Notes: generated by a model from the letters alone, not told the origin. Counted from the first letter of the stretch, positions 41,407 to 54,500 are shown. The stretch: 64,000 bases of DNA from JBFMHP01 sp040752855 (GCA_040752855.1 JBFMHP010000009.1:1-64000); one strand, 5' to 3'. Numbers and translations are program-made.

Positions 41407-42917
41407 GCCGCAAGCAACCGATTTCAACTTCCTCGGAATGGACCTTCGAGCTGCTGGAGGCCTATGACCGCGAGATCGCGCGGGTGGCCGCCGAGTACAA
41501 GCTTGATACCTATCCCAACCAGATCGAGGTCATCAACGCCGAGCAGATGCTCGATGCCTACTCCTCGGTGGGCATGCCGGTGGGATACAAGCATTGGTCC
41601 TACGGCAAGCAGTTCATCTCGCTGGAAAAGAACTACAGCCGCGGGCACATGGGACTGGCCTATGAAATCGTCATCAACTCCAATCCCTGCATCGCGTATT
41701 TGATGGAGGAAAACACCCTCACCATGCAGGCGCTGGTCATCGCCCACGCTTGCTACGGGCATAACTCGTTTTTCAAAAACAACTATCTGTTCAAGACCTG
41801 GACCAACGCCGACGCCATCATCGACTACCTTTTGTTCGCCAAGAGTTACATTGCCCAGTGTGAAGAAAAGTACGGCGAGGAAGAGGTAGAATTGCTGCTC
41901 GACTCCTGCCACGCCCTGATGAATCTTGGCGTGGACCGTTACAAACGGCCGCAAAAGCTGTCCATGAGGGAAGAACACCAGCGCCAAAAGGAACGTGAGG
42001 AGTATCTGCAATCCCAGGTCAACGACCTGTGGCGCACCCTGCCCTCATATGGGACCGATGGCGATGAAAAAAAAGAACAGCGTTTTCCGGAAGAACCTCA
42101 GGAAAACCTGCTCTACTTCATTGAGAAAAATTCGCCGATCCTGGAACCCTGGCAACGGGAAATCGTGCGTATCGTGCGCAAGATCGCCCAGTATTTTTAT
42201 CCCCAGCGCCAGACCAAGGTCATGAATGAGGGCTGGGCCACCTTCTGGCACTATACCCTGCTCAACACGCTGTATGACGAAGGCCTGGTCACCGATGGCT
42301 TTATGATGGAGTTTCTTAAATCACACACCGATGTGGTCTACCAGCCGCCCTATGACAGCCGCCGTTACAGCGGGATCAATCCCTACGCCTTGGGCTATGC
42401 CATGTTCACGGATATCCGTCGCATCTGCGAGGATCCGACGGAGGAAGACCGCCGGTTTTTCCCGCAGCTCGCCGGCGCGGACTGGGTCAAGACACTGCAC
42501 TACATCATGGAGAACTTCAAGGATGAAAGTTTCATCCTGCAGTATTTGTCACCCAAGGTAATCCGGGATTTCAAATTTTTCAGCATCCACGACGATGACA
42601 AGGAGCCAGTCATTACCGTCTCCGCCATCCACAACGACAGCGGCTATCAAGCCATTCGCGAGTCGTTGGCGAGCCAGTACAACCTCGGCAATTTGGAACC
42701 CAATATCCAGGTCTACAATGTCAACCGCCGCGGGGACCGCTCCCTCACCCTGCGCCATTATCTGCATAACCGACGTCCGCTCAATGACGAAACCGACGAG
42801 GTATTAAAACACGTCGCGCGCCTATGGGGATTCGATGTCCGGCTGGAAAGTGTCGATCACGACGGCCGTGTCGAATTGGCCAATGAATGTCTGGCCGGCA
42901 AGGAACGTAAGAGATAA
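41403..42917 (+). CDS. SpoVR family protein
   Basis: A 504-residue cytosolic protein of the SpoVR/YcgB family (WTFELLEAYDREIARVA, YPNQIEVINAEQMLDAYSS, HACYGHNSFFKNNYLF, NEGWATFWHY). The start codon overlaps the yeaH stop as ATGA, so translation is coupled. A longer frame upstream, reaching 41193, lies inside yeaH and is not real. SpoVR is needed for spore cortex formation in Bacillus; in proteobacteria its role is unknown, but it is almost always beside prkA and yeaH. Confidence 0.94.
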   Translation: MSRKQPISTSSEWTFELLEAYDREIARVAAEYKLDTYPNQIEVINAEQMLDAYSSVGMPVGYKHWSYGKQFISLEKNYSRGHMGLAYEIVINSNPCIAYLMEENTLTMQALVIAHACYGHNSFFKNNYLFKTWTNADAIIDYLLFAKSYIAQCEEKYGEEEVELLLDSCHALMNLGVDRYKRPQKLSMREEHQRQKEREEYLQSQVNDLWRTLPSYGTDGDEKKEQRFPEEPQENLLYFIEKNSPILEPWQREIVRIVRKIAQYFYPQRQTKVMNEGWATFWHYTLLNTLYDEGLVTDGFMMEFLKSHTDVVYQPPYDSRRYSGINPYALGYAMFTDIRRICEDPTEEDRRFFPQLAGADWVKTLHYIMENFKDESFILQYLSPKVIRDFKFFSIHDDDKEPVITVSAIHNDSGYQAIRESLASQYNLGNLEPNIQVYNVNRRGDRSLTLRHYLHNRRPLNDETDEVLKHVARLWGFDVRLESVDHDGRVELANECLAGKERKR

Positions 42918-42957
42918 TCCACATCTCGCCGTTCCGGCGGAGGCCGGAATCCAGTAG
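42918..42957. repeat. Single GCCGTTCCGGCGGAGGCCGGAATCCAG-type repeat
   Basis: The palindrome CGTTCCGGCGGAGGCCGGAA followed by TCCAG is the type of inverted repeat widespread in proteobacterial intergenic DNA. One copy is seen, directly after spoVR. Confidence 0.45.
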
Positions 42958-43083
42958 CTTCAAACAGAACTGCTGAACAACAGCCCTGAGCCCCTGCTCA
43001 GCAGACCGGCAGAGGCGCAATAACAATAATACCCGTGACACATAATCACGGTTCCCTCTAATCATTCCATCCTGGAATACTAA

Positions 43084-43114
43084 AAACGGAACCCCTGAAT
43101 CAGGGGTTCCGTTT
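43084..43114. terminator. Bidirectional terminator
   Basis: A perfect 15-bp stem (AAACGGAACCCCTGA and TCAGGGGTTCCGTTT) around one base. A T-run follows on the minus strand. It serves the histone-like gene and probably also spoVR, which converge here. Confidence 0.9.
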
Positions 43115-43121
43115 CATTGAT

Positions 43122-43724
43122 TTACTTCTTCTTGGCGGCCCTGCGGGGACGGCCTCTGGCGCCGCGTTTTTTCCTTACTACCTGCTTAGGAGCGACCACC
43201 GAAGCGATAGGAGCCGTTTTTCTTCTACGGCCTCTGCGCGTGCGCTTGGCTTTCTTCGCAGCCTTGCGGTCATATTTCTTCTCCCACTTGGCAACGAAGG
43301 CGGCAATCGCCTTTTCCTTGTCGGTTTCCTTCTTCAGTGCAACCTTGACCGCCTTGACAGCGGCTTTGACTTCAGCGGCAGCAGCCTTAGCGACCGCCTT
43401 CTTGGCGCGCAGCGCAGCCCGTGCATCCTTGGAAATATCACGCACCCGTGCCACAGCGGCCTTCGCGGCAGCAGTCTTGCGCGCGGCGGCGGACTTCTTC
43501 GCGACAGCCAGTTTGGCCTTGGCGGATGATGCCTTCACGGCGGCTCCTGCGACTCCTTTCGCAGCCTTTTCCGTTGCCGCGATGGCTTTGCCCAGGATCT
43601 TTTGCGCATCCGCATGTTGCTTGTTCATGGGCGCTGCGGTTAACAATGACGCCGGGGTAGCTGCTACGGTACGTGCTTTCTTCGCGGCTACGCGTTTTCT
43701 TGCTGCTCTTTTTCTCATTGCCAT
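43122..43724 (-). CDS. Lysine/alanine-rich histone H1-like DNA-binding protein
   Basis: A 200-residue protein made almost entirely of Ala, Lys, Arg and Val, with blocks such as AKKSAAARKTAAAKAAVARV, an acidic-patched helical centre (about 95-150), and a very basic tail (KRTRRGRRRKTAP, RGARGRPRRAAKKK). This composition is that of histone H1-like and AlgP-type proteins that bind and compact DNA. Low complexity makes family assignment loose. A strong sigma-70 promoter lies 36 bases upstream and a perfect terminator follows, so it is a single-gene, probably highly expressed unit. GAGGA precedes the ATG. Confidence 0.85.
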   Translation of the reverse strand: MAMRKRAARKRVAAKKARTVAATPASLLTAAPMNKQHADAQKILGKAIAATEKAAKGVAGAAVKASSAKAKLAVAKKSAAARKTAAAKAAVARVRDISKDARAALRAKKAVAKAAAAEVKAAVKAVKVALKKETDKEKAIAAFVAKWEKKYDRKAAKKAKRTRRGRRRKTAPIASVVAPKQVVRKKRGARGRPRRAAKKK

Positions 43725-43759
43725 TGGTTGTCCTCGTTGTTGTTGAAGATTCGAAAATG

Positions 43760-43788
43760 ATTATAGTCATAAATTTTTGAATGCGCAA
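43760..43788 (-). promoter_or_regulatory. Sigma-70 promoter of the histone-like gene
   Basis: Minus strand reads TTGCGC-N17-TATAAT, with the ideal 17-base spacing and a perfect -10. Transcription would begin near 43753, about 29 bases before the start codon. Confidence 0.75.
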
Positions 43789-43965
43789 AATACTCTCGGT
43801 AGATTGCAAGTGTTTTGCGCGTTTTTTTTCGACTCAAAAACTCTTTCAACAACAGCCGTAATTTCCGGAACGCACAAAACTAAACATATATCGTTTCGCA
43901 GATAAATTTCTTTAAACAAGTGGATCACGGATGAAACTGACATCAACGGAGCCGAGTCAATAACT

Positions 43966-43990
43966 CAAAAAATGCCTGAAAAAAGGCTTC
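43966..43990 (-). terminator. Weak terminator after hrpA
   Basis: On the minus strand GCCT-TTTTTC-AGGC followed by ATTTTTTG. The stem is only 4-5 bp but the T-run is good; it overlaps the hrpA stop. Confidence 0.4.
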
Positions 43991-46900
43991 AACCCAACTC
44001 TTCGAGCATCTTTTCCATGCGTTTTACGGAAACCGGAAACGCCGTTTTCAGCTCTTGGGAAAACAGGGATACGCGCAATTCCTCGATCATCCATCTTGGT
44101 TCGGAATTCGCCATTTCGCGGATTTCACGGGGCTTGCTTTTTCGCTGCAAAAGTTGCCAAAGCCTGGCAATTTCTGCGGCGTTTTGACGATCCCGTTCAA
44201 GCGCACTGGGCAGTTTTTCGAGCCGCAATTCCGCCGCCTTGAGATAGCGCGGAAGGTGTTTCAGCCATTTCAGCGGCGTTTGGGCGACAAAACCAGGGCG
44301 GACCAACCCATCGATTTGCTGCCGGATATCGTTTACTGCCGGCATCCACAGCGGCGGCATCCCGCCTTTTAAACTTTTTTTGAGGACAGTGTATTGAGTG
44401 AGAATTTGCCCGATCAATTGCGAAATTTCATTCGCCTTGACGATGAGCTGCTCCCGGCCCTGCTGCAAGACCGCCAAGAATGCCGCTTGGCTGCGGATTT
44501 CGCCCTGCCCTTCAGGGAAAAATACTTCGTCGATGGCCAATGCAATGATCTCCTCCTTCAAGGCCTCGCATTGGCCAAGCGGAGCATACATGAGGCAAAT
44601 TTTATTGATATTCATTAGGTTCTTGTGCAGATATTTGATCTTGTCGGGCAACTGCAACATGATCAGGCGGCGCAAGCCGTGGCGCATTTCGGTGCGAGAT
44701 CGTTCGACGGAATCCACCACTCGAAGCTCCACTGAGGTCTGCCGGTCGATCAAGGTAGGAAATCCTTGGATGGACAAGCCGTGCTGGCGGATTTCAATGC
44801 TCGCCGGGAGATCGCCGAAATCCCAGTTGGTCAGCCCCGTTTTTTCCAATCCTGAGTCCGGTTTGGCGTTAAATACCGAGCGCGCCTTTTCTCCGAAACG
44901 AGCTTGTAGAATTTCCAAATCACGGCCTTCGGCGATCATTTTTCCTTTCGGATCGATGATCTCGAAATTCATCAATAGATGGGTTGGCAGGGATAACTCT
45001 TGCCAATCCTGGGTTGATAACGCAATTCCAGACATCTTGCCGAGCTGTTTGGCCAACGCCTCCAGCAGGCTGGCATCCGAGGGTGACAAGGCCCCCATGC
45101 AGGCGGCGGCGTAGTTGGGCGCCGGAACGAAATTGCGTCGAATCGACTTGGGCAACGCCTTTATCAAATAGATGATTTTCTCCTGCAACAATCCCGGCAC
45201 CAGCCATTCGAAAGGCTCGGGGCGCAGTTGATTGAGCGCCGCCAGGGGGATGATCGCGGTAACGCCATCGGCCTTGTGACTGGGATCGAAATGATATTGC
45301 AGCGCGATTTTGATCCCCTGATGGGATATAAAATCCGGGAACATGTCGGAGGTCACCGCCGCGGCGCTGCGCGACATCAGCGCATCCTTGTCCAAGAACA
45401 GCAGTTTCGGTTGCTGCTTGGCCTGCTCCCGATACCAATTTTCGAAATCACGACCACTGACCACCGTTTCCGGGAGGCTGCTGTCATAGAAATCGTACAA
45501 CTGTTGTTCGTCGATCAATACATCGCGCCGCCGCGCCTTGTGCTCGATCTCTTCGACCTCGATGATCAACCGCCGGTTATGTTCGAAGAATTCCGCCCGG
45601 GTGTGGAAGTCACCGTGCACCAGCGCCTCGCGGATGAAGATCTCGCGCGCCGTCTTTGGATCGATGCGCCCGAAGCTTGCCTTGCGCTGGGCGACGATCG
45701 GCAAGCCGTACAAGGTGAGTTTTTCATCGGCCACCACTTGGGCCGATTTTTTCTCCCAGCGCGGTTCTGAATAACTGCGCTTGCACAAATGTCCGGCCGC
45801 CTGCTCCACCCATTCCGGCTCGATCCTGGCCACGCCGCGCGCGTAGAGCTGGGCGGTTTCCACCAGTTCCGCGGCCATGACCCATTTCGGCGGCTTTTTA
45901 TAGAGCCCGGAACCGGGAAAGATGCGGAATTTTTTATTGCGGGCGCCGAGATATTCCTTGTCTTCGAGTTTCATGCCCAGATGGCTCAACAGCCCGCGCA
46001 ATAAGGCGCGATGGATTTGCGGATATTCCGCGGGCAGCTCATTGAAGCGGGCGTCAAACTCGGTCATCTGGTTTTTGAGCTGATGGTGGATATCCTCCCA
46101 CTCCAGCATGCGCAGGTAGGAAATAAAGCGGCTTTTGCACAACGCGCGCAGCTTGTTGCGCGAGAGGTGGTGTTTCTGTTCCTGAAACCAGCGCCACAGC
46201 TTCACATATCCGATGAAATCGGAGTCCTCGTCCTGGAACTCCCGATGCGCCTCATCCGCCGCCTGTTGATAGTCCGCCGGCCGCTCGCGCGGATCTTGAA
46301 TGCTCATGGCGGCCACGATGATCAGGACCTCCGTCAGGGCGCGCTCCTGCACGGCGGCCAGCAACATACAGCCGAGGCGCGGATCGACCGGCAGGCGCGC
46401 CAGGCGGCGTCCAGCCTCGGTGATCTGATAGCGGTCATCCACCGCGCCGAGTTCCTGCAACAATTTATAGCCGTCGTTGATCATGCGGCTGTCGGGCGGC
46501 TCGATGAACGGAAAGGCGGCGATATCACCCAGTCCGAGCGCGGTCATCTGCAAGATGACGCTCGCCAGGTTGGTGCGCAGGATCTCCGGCTCGGTGAACA
46601 GCGGCCGGCTGAGAAAATCCTCCTCGGAATAAAGCCGGATGCACACACCAGGGCCCACGCGTCCGCAGCGTCCCTTGCGCTGATTGGCACTCGCCTGCGA
46701 GATGCGTTCGATCGGCAGGCGTTGCACCTTGCTGCGAAAACTGTAGCGGCTGATGCGCGCCACTCCGGTATCGATCACATAGCGGATGCCGGGGACGGTC
46801 AGCGAGGTTTCGGCAACATTGGTCGAGAGCACGATGCGCTGGCGGGCGCTGGGCTGGAAAATCTTGTTCTGCTCGCTGGCGCTCAATCGCGCATACAGCG

Positions 46901-47858
46901 GCAGGACTTCGCTGTTGGCGGGGTGATGCTTGCGCAGCGCCTCGGCCGCCTCGCGGATTTCACGTTCGCCCGGCAAGAACACCAGAATATGCCCGTGACG
47001 GTCCAGGGTGGCGATTTCGTCGATGGCGGCCAGCAGCCCCTGCATCAAGTCCGTCTCGCCCTCCTCCCCGTCTTCGACCAGCGGCCGATAGCGCACCTCG
47101 ACCGGATAGGTGCGCCCCGAGACCTCGATGATCGGCGCATCATGGAAGTGTTTGGAAAACCGCTCGGTGTCGATGGTGGCAGAGGTTATGATCACCTTGA
47201 GGTCGGGGCGCCGCGGCAGCAGTTCCTTGATATACCCGAGCAGAAAATCGATGTTGAGACTGCGCTCGTGCGCCTCGTCGATGATCAGGGTGTCATAGTC
47301 CTGCAACCAGCGATCACCCTGGGATTCGGCCAGCAGCATGCCGTCGGTCAGCACTTTTATATAGGTATCCGTGCCGACGCGATCGGAAAAGCGGATCTTG
47401 TAGCCCACCGCATGACCCACCTCCGACTGCAATTCACTGGCGATGCGTGTGGCCAATGTGCGCGCGGCGATGCGCCGCGGTTGGGTATGGCCGATCATCC
47501 CGGCCGCGCCACGCCCCAGTTCCAAGCAGATCTTCGGTAATTGCGTCGTCTTGCCGGAACCGGTTTCACCGGCCACGATGACCACCGGATGCGCGGCGAG
47601 CACTTCCTTGATCGACTCCCGCCGTTCGCACACCGGCAATTGTTCGGGATAGACCGGCTTCGGGAGATTATTCCGCCGCGTCTCGCACCGGGCGCGCGAT
47701 TGCGCCAAATCCTGTTCGAGTTGCGTCAACGATTTGTCATGCGGCAGATTCTGTTTGCGACGCTGCTCGATCTGGCGCAGGCGTTTTGTAAAGGCAGGCT
47801 GATCCCGCAGCATGCACTGCGGAATCTGATCTCTGAGGCTTTTAATATTGGATGACAC
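43989..47858 (-). CDS. hrpA: ATP-dependent RNA helicase HrpA
   Basis: A 1289-residue DEAH-box helicase. It has Walker A GETGSGKTTQLPKI near residue 96, the DEAH motif in LIIDEAHERSLN near 193, SAT in IITSATIDTERF near 225 and the arginine-finger region ANQRKGRCGRVGPG near 395. These are followed by the HA2, OB and the long HrpA-specific C-terminal domains. In E. coli HrpA rescues stalled ribosomes and processes some mRNAs. The full family length (about 1280-1300) is present. Confidence 0.96.
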   Translation of the reverse strand: MSSNIKSLRDQIPQCMLRDQPAFTKRLRQIEQRRKQNLPHDKSLTQLEQDLAQSRARCETRRNNLPKPVYPEQLPVCERRESIKEVLAAHPVVIVAGETGSGKTTQLPKICLELGRGAAGMIGHTQPRRIAARTLATRIASELQSEVGHAVGYKIRFSDRVGTDTYIKVLTDGMLLAESQGDRWLQDYDTLIIDEAHERSLNIDFLLGYIKELLPRRPDLKVIITSATIDTERFSKHFHDAPIIEVSGRTYPVEVRYRPLVEDGEEGETDLMQGLLAAIDEIATLDRHGHILVFLPGEREIREAAEALRKHHPANSEVLPLYARLSASEQNKIFQPSARQRIVLSTNVAETSLTVPGIRYVIDTGVARISRYSFRSKVQRLPIERISQASANQRKGRCGRVGPGVCIRLYSEEDFLSRPLFTEPEILRTNLASVILQMTALGLGDIAAFPFIEPPDSRMINDGYKLLQELGAVDDRYQITEAGRRLARLPVDPRLGCMLLAAVQERALTEVLIIVAAMSIQDPRERPADYQQAADEAHREFQDEDSDFIGYVKLWRWFQEQKHHLSRNKLRALCKSRFISYLRMLEWEDIHHQLKNQMTEFDARFNELPAEYPQIHRALLRGLLSHLGMKLEDKEYLGARNKKFRIFPGSGLYKKPPKWVMAAELVETAQLYARGVARIEPEWVEQAAGHLCKRSYSEPRWEKKSAQVVADEKLTLYGLPIVAQRKASFGRIDPKTAREIFIREALVHGDFHTRAEFFEHNRRLIIEVEEIEHKARRRDVLIDEQQLYDFYDSSLPETVVSGRDFENWYREQAKQQPKLLFLDKDALMSRSAAAVTSDMFPDFISHQGIKIALQYHFDPSHKADGVTAIIPLAALNQLRPEPFEWLVPGLLQEKIIYLIKALPKSIRRNFVPAPNYAAACMGALSPSDASLLEALAKQLGKMSGIALSTQDWQELSLPTHLLMNFEIIDPKGKMIAEGRDLEILQARFGEKARSVFNAKPDSGLEKTGLTNWDFGDLPASIEIRQHGLSIQGFPTLIDRQTSVELRVVDSVERSRTEMRHGLRRLIMLQLPDKIKYLHKNLMNINKICLMYAPLGQCEALKEEIIALAIDEVFFPEGQGEIRSQAAFLAVLQQGREQLIVKANEISQLIGQILTQYTVLKKSLKGGMPPLWMPAVNDIRQQIDGLVRPGFVAQTPLKWLKHLPRYLKAAELRLEKLPSALERDRQNAAEIARLWQLLQRKSKPREIREMANSEPRWMIEELRVSLFSQELKTAFPVSVKRMEKMLEELG

Positions 47859-47902
47859 GAGACTGTATTCTGACTTGAGTGACTAAACTGCGTCGCGCCG
47901 AG

Positions 47903-48214
47903 CTACGCCACATCGACCCACACCCGGCCATCGGCCACCTTCACGGGAAAGCAGCGCAACGGTTTGTGTGCGGGCGGCCCGAGCGGGCGGCCGTCCTTGA
48001 TGCAGAAGCGTGCCCCGTGCATCATGCAGGTGATCTGATCGCCTTGCAGCGGTCCGCCCGATAGCGGGCACGGATTGTGGGTGCACAGATCCTCGAAGGC
48101 GAAAAACCCATCACGAATATGATAGACGGCGATGCGCCATGCGCCATATTCGATGGTTTCATAACTCCCGCGAGGGATACGCTGTTCGCTGCAAACTTCT
48201 ATCCAATGCGACAT
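47903..48214 (-). CDS. Rieske-type [2Fe-2S] ferredoxin
   Basis: A 103-residue soluble Rieske protein with CTH at 44-46 and CMMH at 63-66, the two His and two Cys ligands of the cluster. It has no signal peptide and no catalytic domain. It resembles the small ferredoxins of ring-hydroxylating dioxygenases and the NirD subunit of nitrite reductase. Neither partner is in the window, so the role is open. It lies 44 bases upstream of hrpA on the same strand. Confidence 0.9.
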   Translation of the reverse strand: MSHWIEVCSEQRIPRGSYETIEYGAWRIAVYHIRDGFFAFEDLCTHNPCPLSGGPLQGDQITCMMHGARFCIKDGRPLGPPAHKPLRCFPVKVADGRVWVDVA

Positions 48215-48290
48215 GGCCGGACCGTTGTTACGATTTCCGTGATTCTATATATAATTCTCAGATACAACCACCCCGCGACCGGGCGCCGCA

Positions 48291-49130
48291 ATGAAAAAAA
48301 CCGTTGTCCTCACATGCAGCCTCTGGCTCGCCGGCCTGCACACCAACGCCTACGCAGACAGCCTGCCGCTCTGGGAGCTGGGAGCGAGTTTCGCTTGGAT
48401 GCAATTGGCCGATTACCGCGGCTCTGCGGAAAAATCCAATTATCTGGTGCCGCTGCCCTATGTCGCCTATCGCGGTGAGCGGCTGCGCGTCGGGCGCACC
48501 GGCATCAAGGGCGTCCTCTATGATACGGAACGAACCGAGGCCGATATCAGCCTATTCGGATCGCCGCCGGTGGAAAGCGATGACGTCGCAGCACGCGCCG
48601 GGATGGAGGATCTCGACGCCACCCTGGAAATCGGTCCGACGCTGGCGTTCAAATTCTTCGAATCACAGGACAAAATCACCAGCCTCGAATTCAATCTGCC
48701 ACTGCGCGCGGTCATCGCCACTGATCTGCGGCATTTCGATCCGAACGGTTGGGTCTTTTTCCCGCACCTTGATCTGTTGCGCGAATACTACCCCAAAGGA
48801 CTCAACACCCGCTTCGAGATTTCCGCGGGTCCCTTGTTCGCCACCCAGGACTACCACGAATACTTCTATGGCGTAGCCGAGCAGGATGCCACAGCACAGC
48901 GTCCTGCTTTTGAAGCCAGCGGCGGCTACAGCGGCGCCCGCCTGCTGATCAACTATCGGCGCTATTTCACCGAACACCTGATCTTTCGCGCCTTTTTCGT
49001 CCATGACGACCTCTCGGGGGCCGCGTTCGCGGACAGCCCCTTGGTCACCGACAAAAACACCTTCATCGGCGGGGTGATGCTAACCTGGATCTTCAGCCAT
49101 TCGCAGACGTTGGTCCCCTACGATGAGTGA
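48291..49130 (+). CDS. MipA/OmpV family outer-membrane protein
   Basis: A 279-residue protein with a signal peptide (KKTVVLTCSLWLAGLHTNAYA) and a predicted beta-barrel of the MipA/OmpV family (ELGASFAWMQLADYRGSAEKS near the start, YLVPLPYVAYRG, SGGYSGARLLINYRRY, GGVMLTWIFS at the end). Family members are scaffold or porin-like proteins; MipA links murein synthases to transglycosylases. The last residues (PYDE) lack the usual terminal aromatic. AT-rich TATATATAAT near 48246 may be its -10 region. Confidence 0.85.
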   Translation: MKKTVVLTCSLWLAGLHTNAYADSLPLWELGASFAWMQLADYRGSAEKSNYLVPLPYVAYRGERLRVGRTGIKGVLYDTERTEADISLFGSPPVESDDVAARAGMEDLDATLEIGPTLAFKFFESQDKITSLEFNLPLRAVIATDLRHFDPNGWVFFPHLDLLREYYPKGLNTRFEISAGPLFATQDYHEYFYGVAEQDATAQRPAFEASGGYSGARLLINYRRYFTEHLIFRAFFVHDDLSGAAFADSPLVTDKNTFIGGVMLTWIFSHSQTLVPYDE

Positions 49131-49218
49131 TCACCCCTCGAGTAGCCGCCGCCCGGCCGACTGGGCTATAATAGCCCGACTGTTATAGTCAGTCTTCGCC
49201 ACAGGTCGTTCCCCGCCG

Positions 49219-51414
<2,196 letters not shown>

Positions 51415-51537
51415 TTGATTGGATCAGGCCTCCTCGAACTTACAAAGGAAGCGAGACTTCTTAGCTCCCTCAACGCGCTCAACAGCCGTTTCGCATCTCA
51501 TAACGCGTGAGGTGTTGCTTGTGTAGCTCTTGGCAGA

Positions 51538-54500
51538 TCAAAACGAATCCAGCAGTTTTATCTTGTCGCGGTTTTCCCGGGCCAAGAGATTCAAGTATTC
51601 ATCCTCCGGCACCGGCTTGCTGAAGTAGTAGCCCTGATAGAAATCGCAGCCGTGCTCTTGCAGGAATTGCACCTGCTGTTCGGTTTCCACGCCTTCGGCG
51701 ACAATAAAAAAGCCCAGACTCTTCGCCATATTGATGATGGCCAACACGATGGCGCGATCGTTCGGATCATTGATGCAATCGCGCACGAATCCTCGGTCGA
51801 TCTTGAGCGTGTCGATCGGCAGACGCTTGATATAGCTCAAGGAAGAATAGCCGGTACCAAAATCATCGATGGAGAAATTGACGCCGCGTCGCTTGAGCGC
51901 GTGCATCTTCTCAATCGCATCCTCGGTATCCTGAATGACGATGCCCTCGGTGATCTCCAGATCGAGCAACTCCGGGGCGATCCCGGTGAGGTCTAGAACC
52001 TGCTCCACCTTTTGCACGAAATCCTGCTGATGGAACTGCCGCGGGCTGACATTCACCGAGATGCGCAAGGGATGGTCCTTCGGATCGATGCGATTTGACA
52101 TCGCCACCACCCGCTGGCAGGCCTGCAGCAACACCCATTGTCCGACATCGGTGATCATGCCGGTATCTTCCAACAGCGGAATGAATTTGTCCGGCATGGT
52201 AATGCCGTGGGTGGGATGATTCCAGCGCAGCAGCGCCTCGCTGCCGACAACGCGCTGCTCCTTCATATCCAACTGGGGTTGAAAATACAACACGAACTGC
52301 TCCTGCACCTTGGCCGTCTGCAACTCCGCCTCCAAGCGCAGCCGCTTGACCAGCGCCTCCTGCAACTCGCTCTTGAAGAAGCGCACCGTGTTGCGCCCGG
52401 CGTTCTTGGCGCTGTACATCGCCATATCGGCTTTTTTCAGCAAATCCTCCGCCGTCACCCCGTGCTCGGGGAACACGGCCACGCCGATGCTCAAACCGAT
52501 ACGCAGGGTTTTGTCCAGCACCTCAAACGGCTTGTGCAGACTGTCACGCAGCTTCTCGGCGATCATTTGCGCATCGCGCGCCGCTTCAGCGTAAGAATTC
52601 GATAACTGCGGCACCAGCGCGACGAATTCATCCCCGCCCAGCCGGGCGATGGTGTCCTCCTCGCGCAAAACGGCCTGGAAACGGCGGGTGACTTCGATCA
52701 ACAGCCGGTCGCCGTAGCTGTGCCCGAGGGAGTCATTGATATTCTTGAAGTGATCGAGATCGAGATACATCAGCACGCCGAAGTGATCGCGGCGGCGGGC
52801 CAGCGAAATGGCCTGTTTCAGGCGGTCCATGACCAGCAGCCGGTTCGGCAGATTGGTCAGTGCATCGTGATAGACCATGTGCTTGATTCTGCTTTCGGCC
52901 TCCTTGCGCGCGCTGATATCCTGGAAATGGAACACATAATTGATGATCGCGCCTTCCTTGTCCCGCACGGCCGAGATGCTCAACGCCACATTGATATGTT
53001 CACCGTCGCGCCGGATGAAGATCTCCTCCCCTTTCCAATGCCCGACTTCCTGCACCGCGATCCAAATGCGCTTGAAATGCGACTTGTCTCCCGAGGCGAG
53101 CATCAGCATTTCCGGGGTCTGATGTTTGACCTCATCCGGCAGATAGCCGGTCAGGTCGCTGAAGGATTTATTGATCCGCAGAATCCGCCCTTCCTGGTCG
53201 GAAATAAAAAGACCTTCATTGGATTCAAAGGCGGTGGCGGCGATTTGCAGCTCGCGAAACAACCGCGAGCGCTCCTTCTCACCGCGCATATGTTCGATTT
53301 CGATCGCGACGCGCGATGCGAACACCGGCAGCAGCGATTTGACCAGGACGGGATGCTCCAGCTTCTTGTGATCAAACAGCATGAGCAGCCCGAGCGGCTT
53401 GCCATCGGCGTTTTTGAGCGAACACGCCGCACAACTTTCCATGCCCATGGATGAAAGCGGATGACCGTCCGGGAAGCTTGCCTGGGCGCTTGCTTCATGC
53501 ATGCACAAGCCTTCGATAAAGATGTCTTGGCAAGGGGTATCGGTGATGTCGAAGGTGAAATTTTCGATATATTTGCCGCGCGAGTAGACGATTTCGGAGG
53601 TCAAGGCGCTGCCATCAGCATCGTTGAGCAGGGCGATCAGGCAGTTGTCAATGTGCAGGGCATCGGCGAGGTGGCGCACCAGCGATCTCAGGTAGAGATG
53701 ATGGTTGTCGATGCGCGATCCTTGCGCGAGTTTGCGCAGCGCCTGTTCGACGCGGCGTTGCTCATGCTCGCGCAGCTCGAGTTCATGCGCCATGCTGTCG
53801 AAGTCGTTGGCCAGCTCGTGAAATTCGGTGTTGCCGGCGGGCAGCGCTGTGCGCGCGGCCAAATCCCCTTGCCGCAACCTCCGCGTCGCCGTCACCAGCG
53901 CGTTGAGGTACCTGAGCACAAAGAAATTTCCGCCCGCCCAGGCGGCGGCGATGATCAGGAGGGCCACCATGCCCAACAGAATGAGATTCCGGCGCAGGGT
54001 GTGGTTCGCCGGTGCCAGGATCACATCCAGCGGGATCGACATGCTCACATAGGTATTCGGCGACTTATCGCTGAGGGGTTGATAGACATACAGATTCCGT
54101 TTATCGCCTTCAAGCAGAACCATACTGCCGCGCGCGTTGGAGCCGACGGCCTGATCGACCAGGAACTTTTTGGGATGGGTCGCCCCGACCTGGCCTTGGT
54201 CCTGGGGGTAATGCGCCAGGACGATGCCGTCGCTGTCGAATAATGTCAGCGTCGCGCCCAGCGGAACCGAGGAGCGCGTAAGAAAGTCGTCCAGCCAGCG
54301 CAAATCCAACCCCGTATTCACTAGGCCAAACGGCTCATTGTCATCGCCGAGCATCGGCTGGGCGATGAACAAGGACGGCTTATCCAGCATGCGGCTCACC
54401 ACGTATCCGCTTGTTGCAAGCCGCTTGGTTTGCATCGCCGCGCGGAAATGCGGCCGATCCGCGATATTAAACTGACGTTTCGGCGGCGGCCCGCTGCAAA

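Noticed and set aside
46011..47540. 509-codon open frame opposite hrpA
   Set aside because: Antisense to conserved helicase motifs of hrpA; no recognisable domain.
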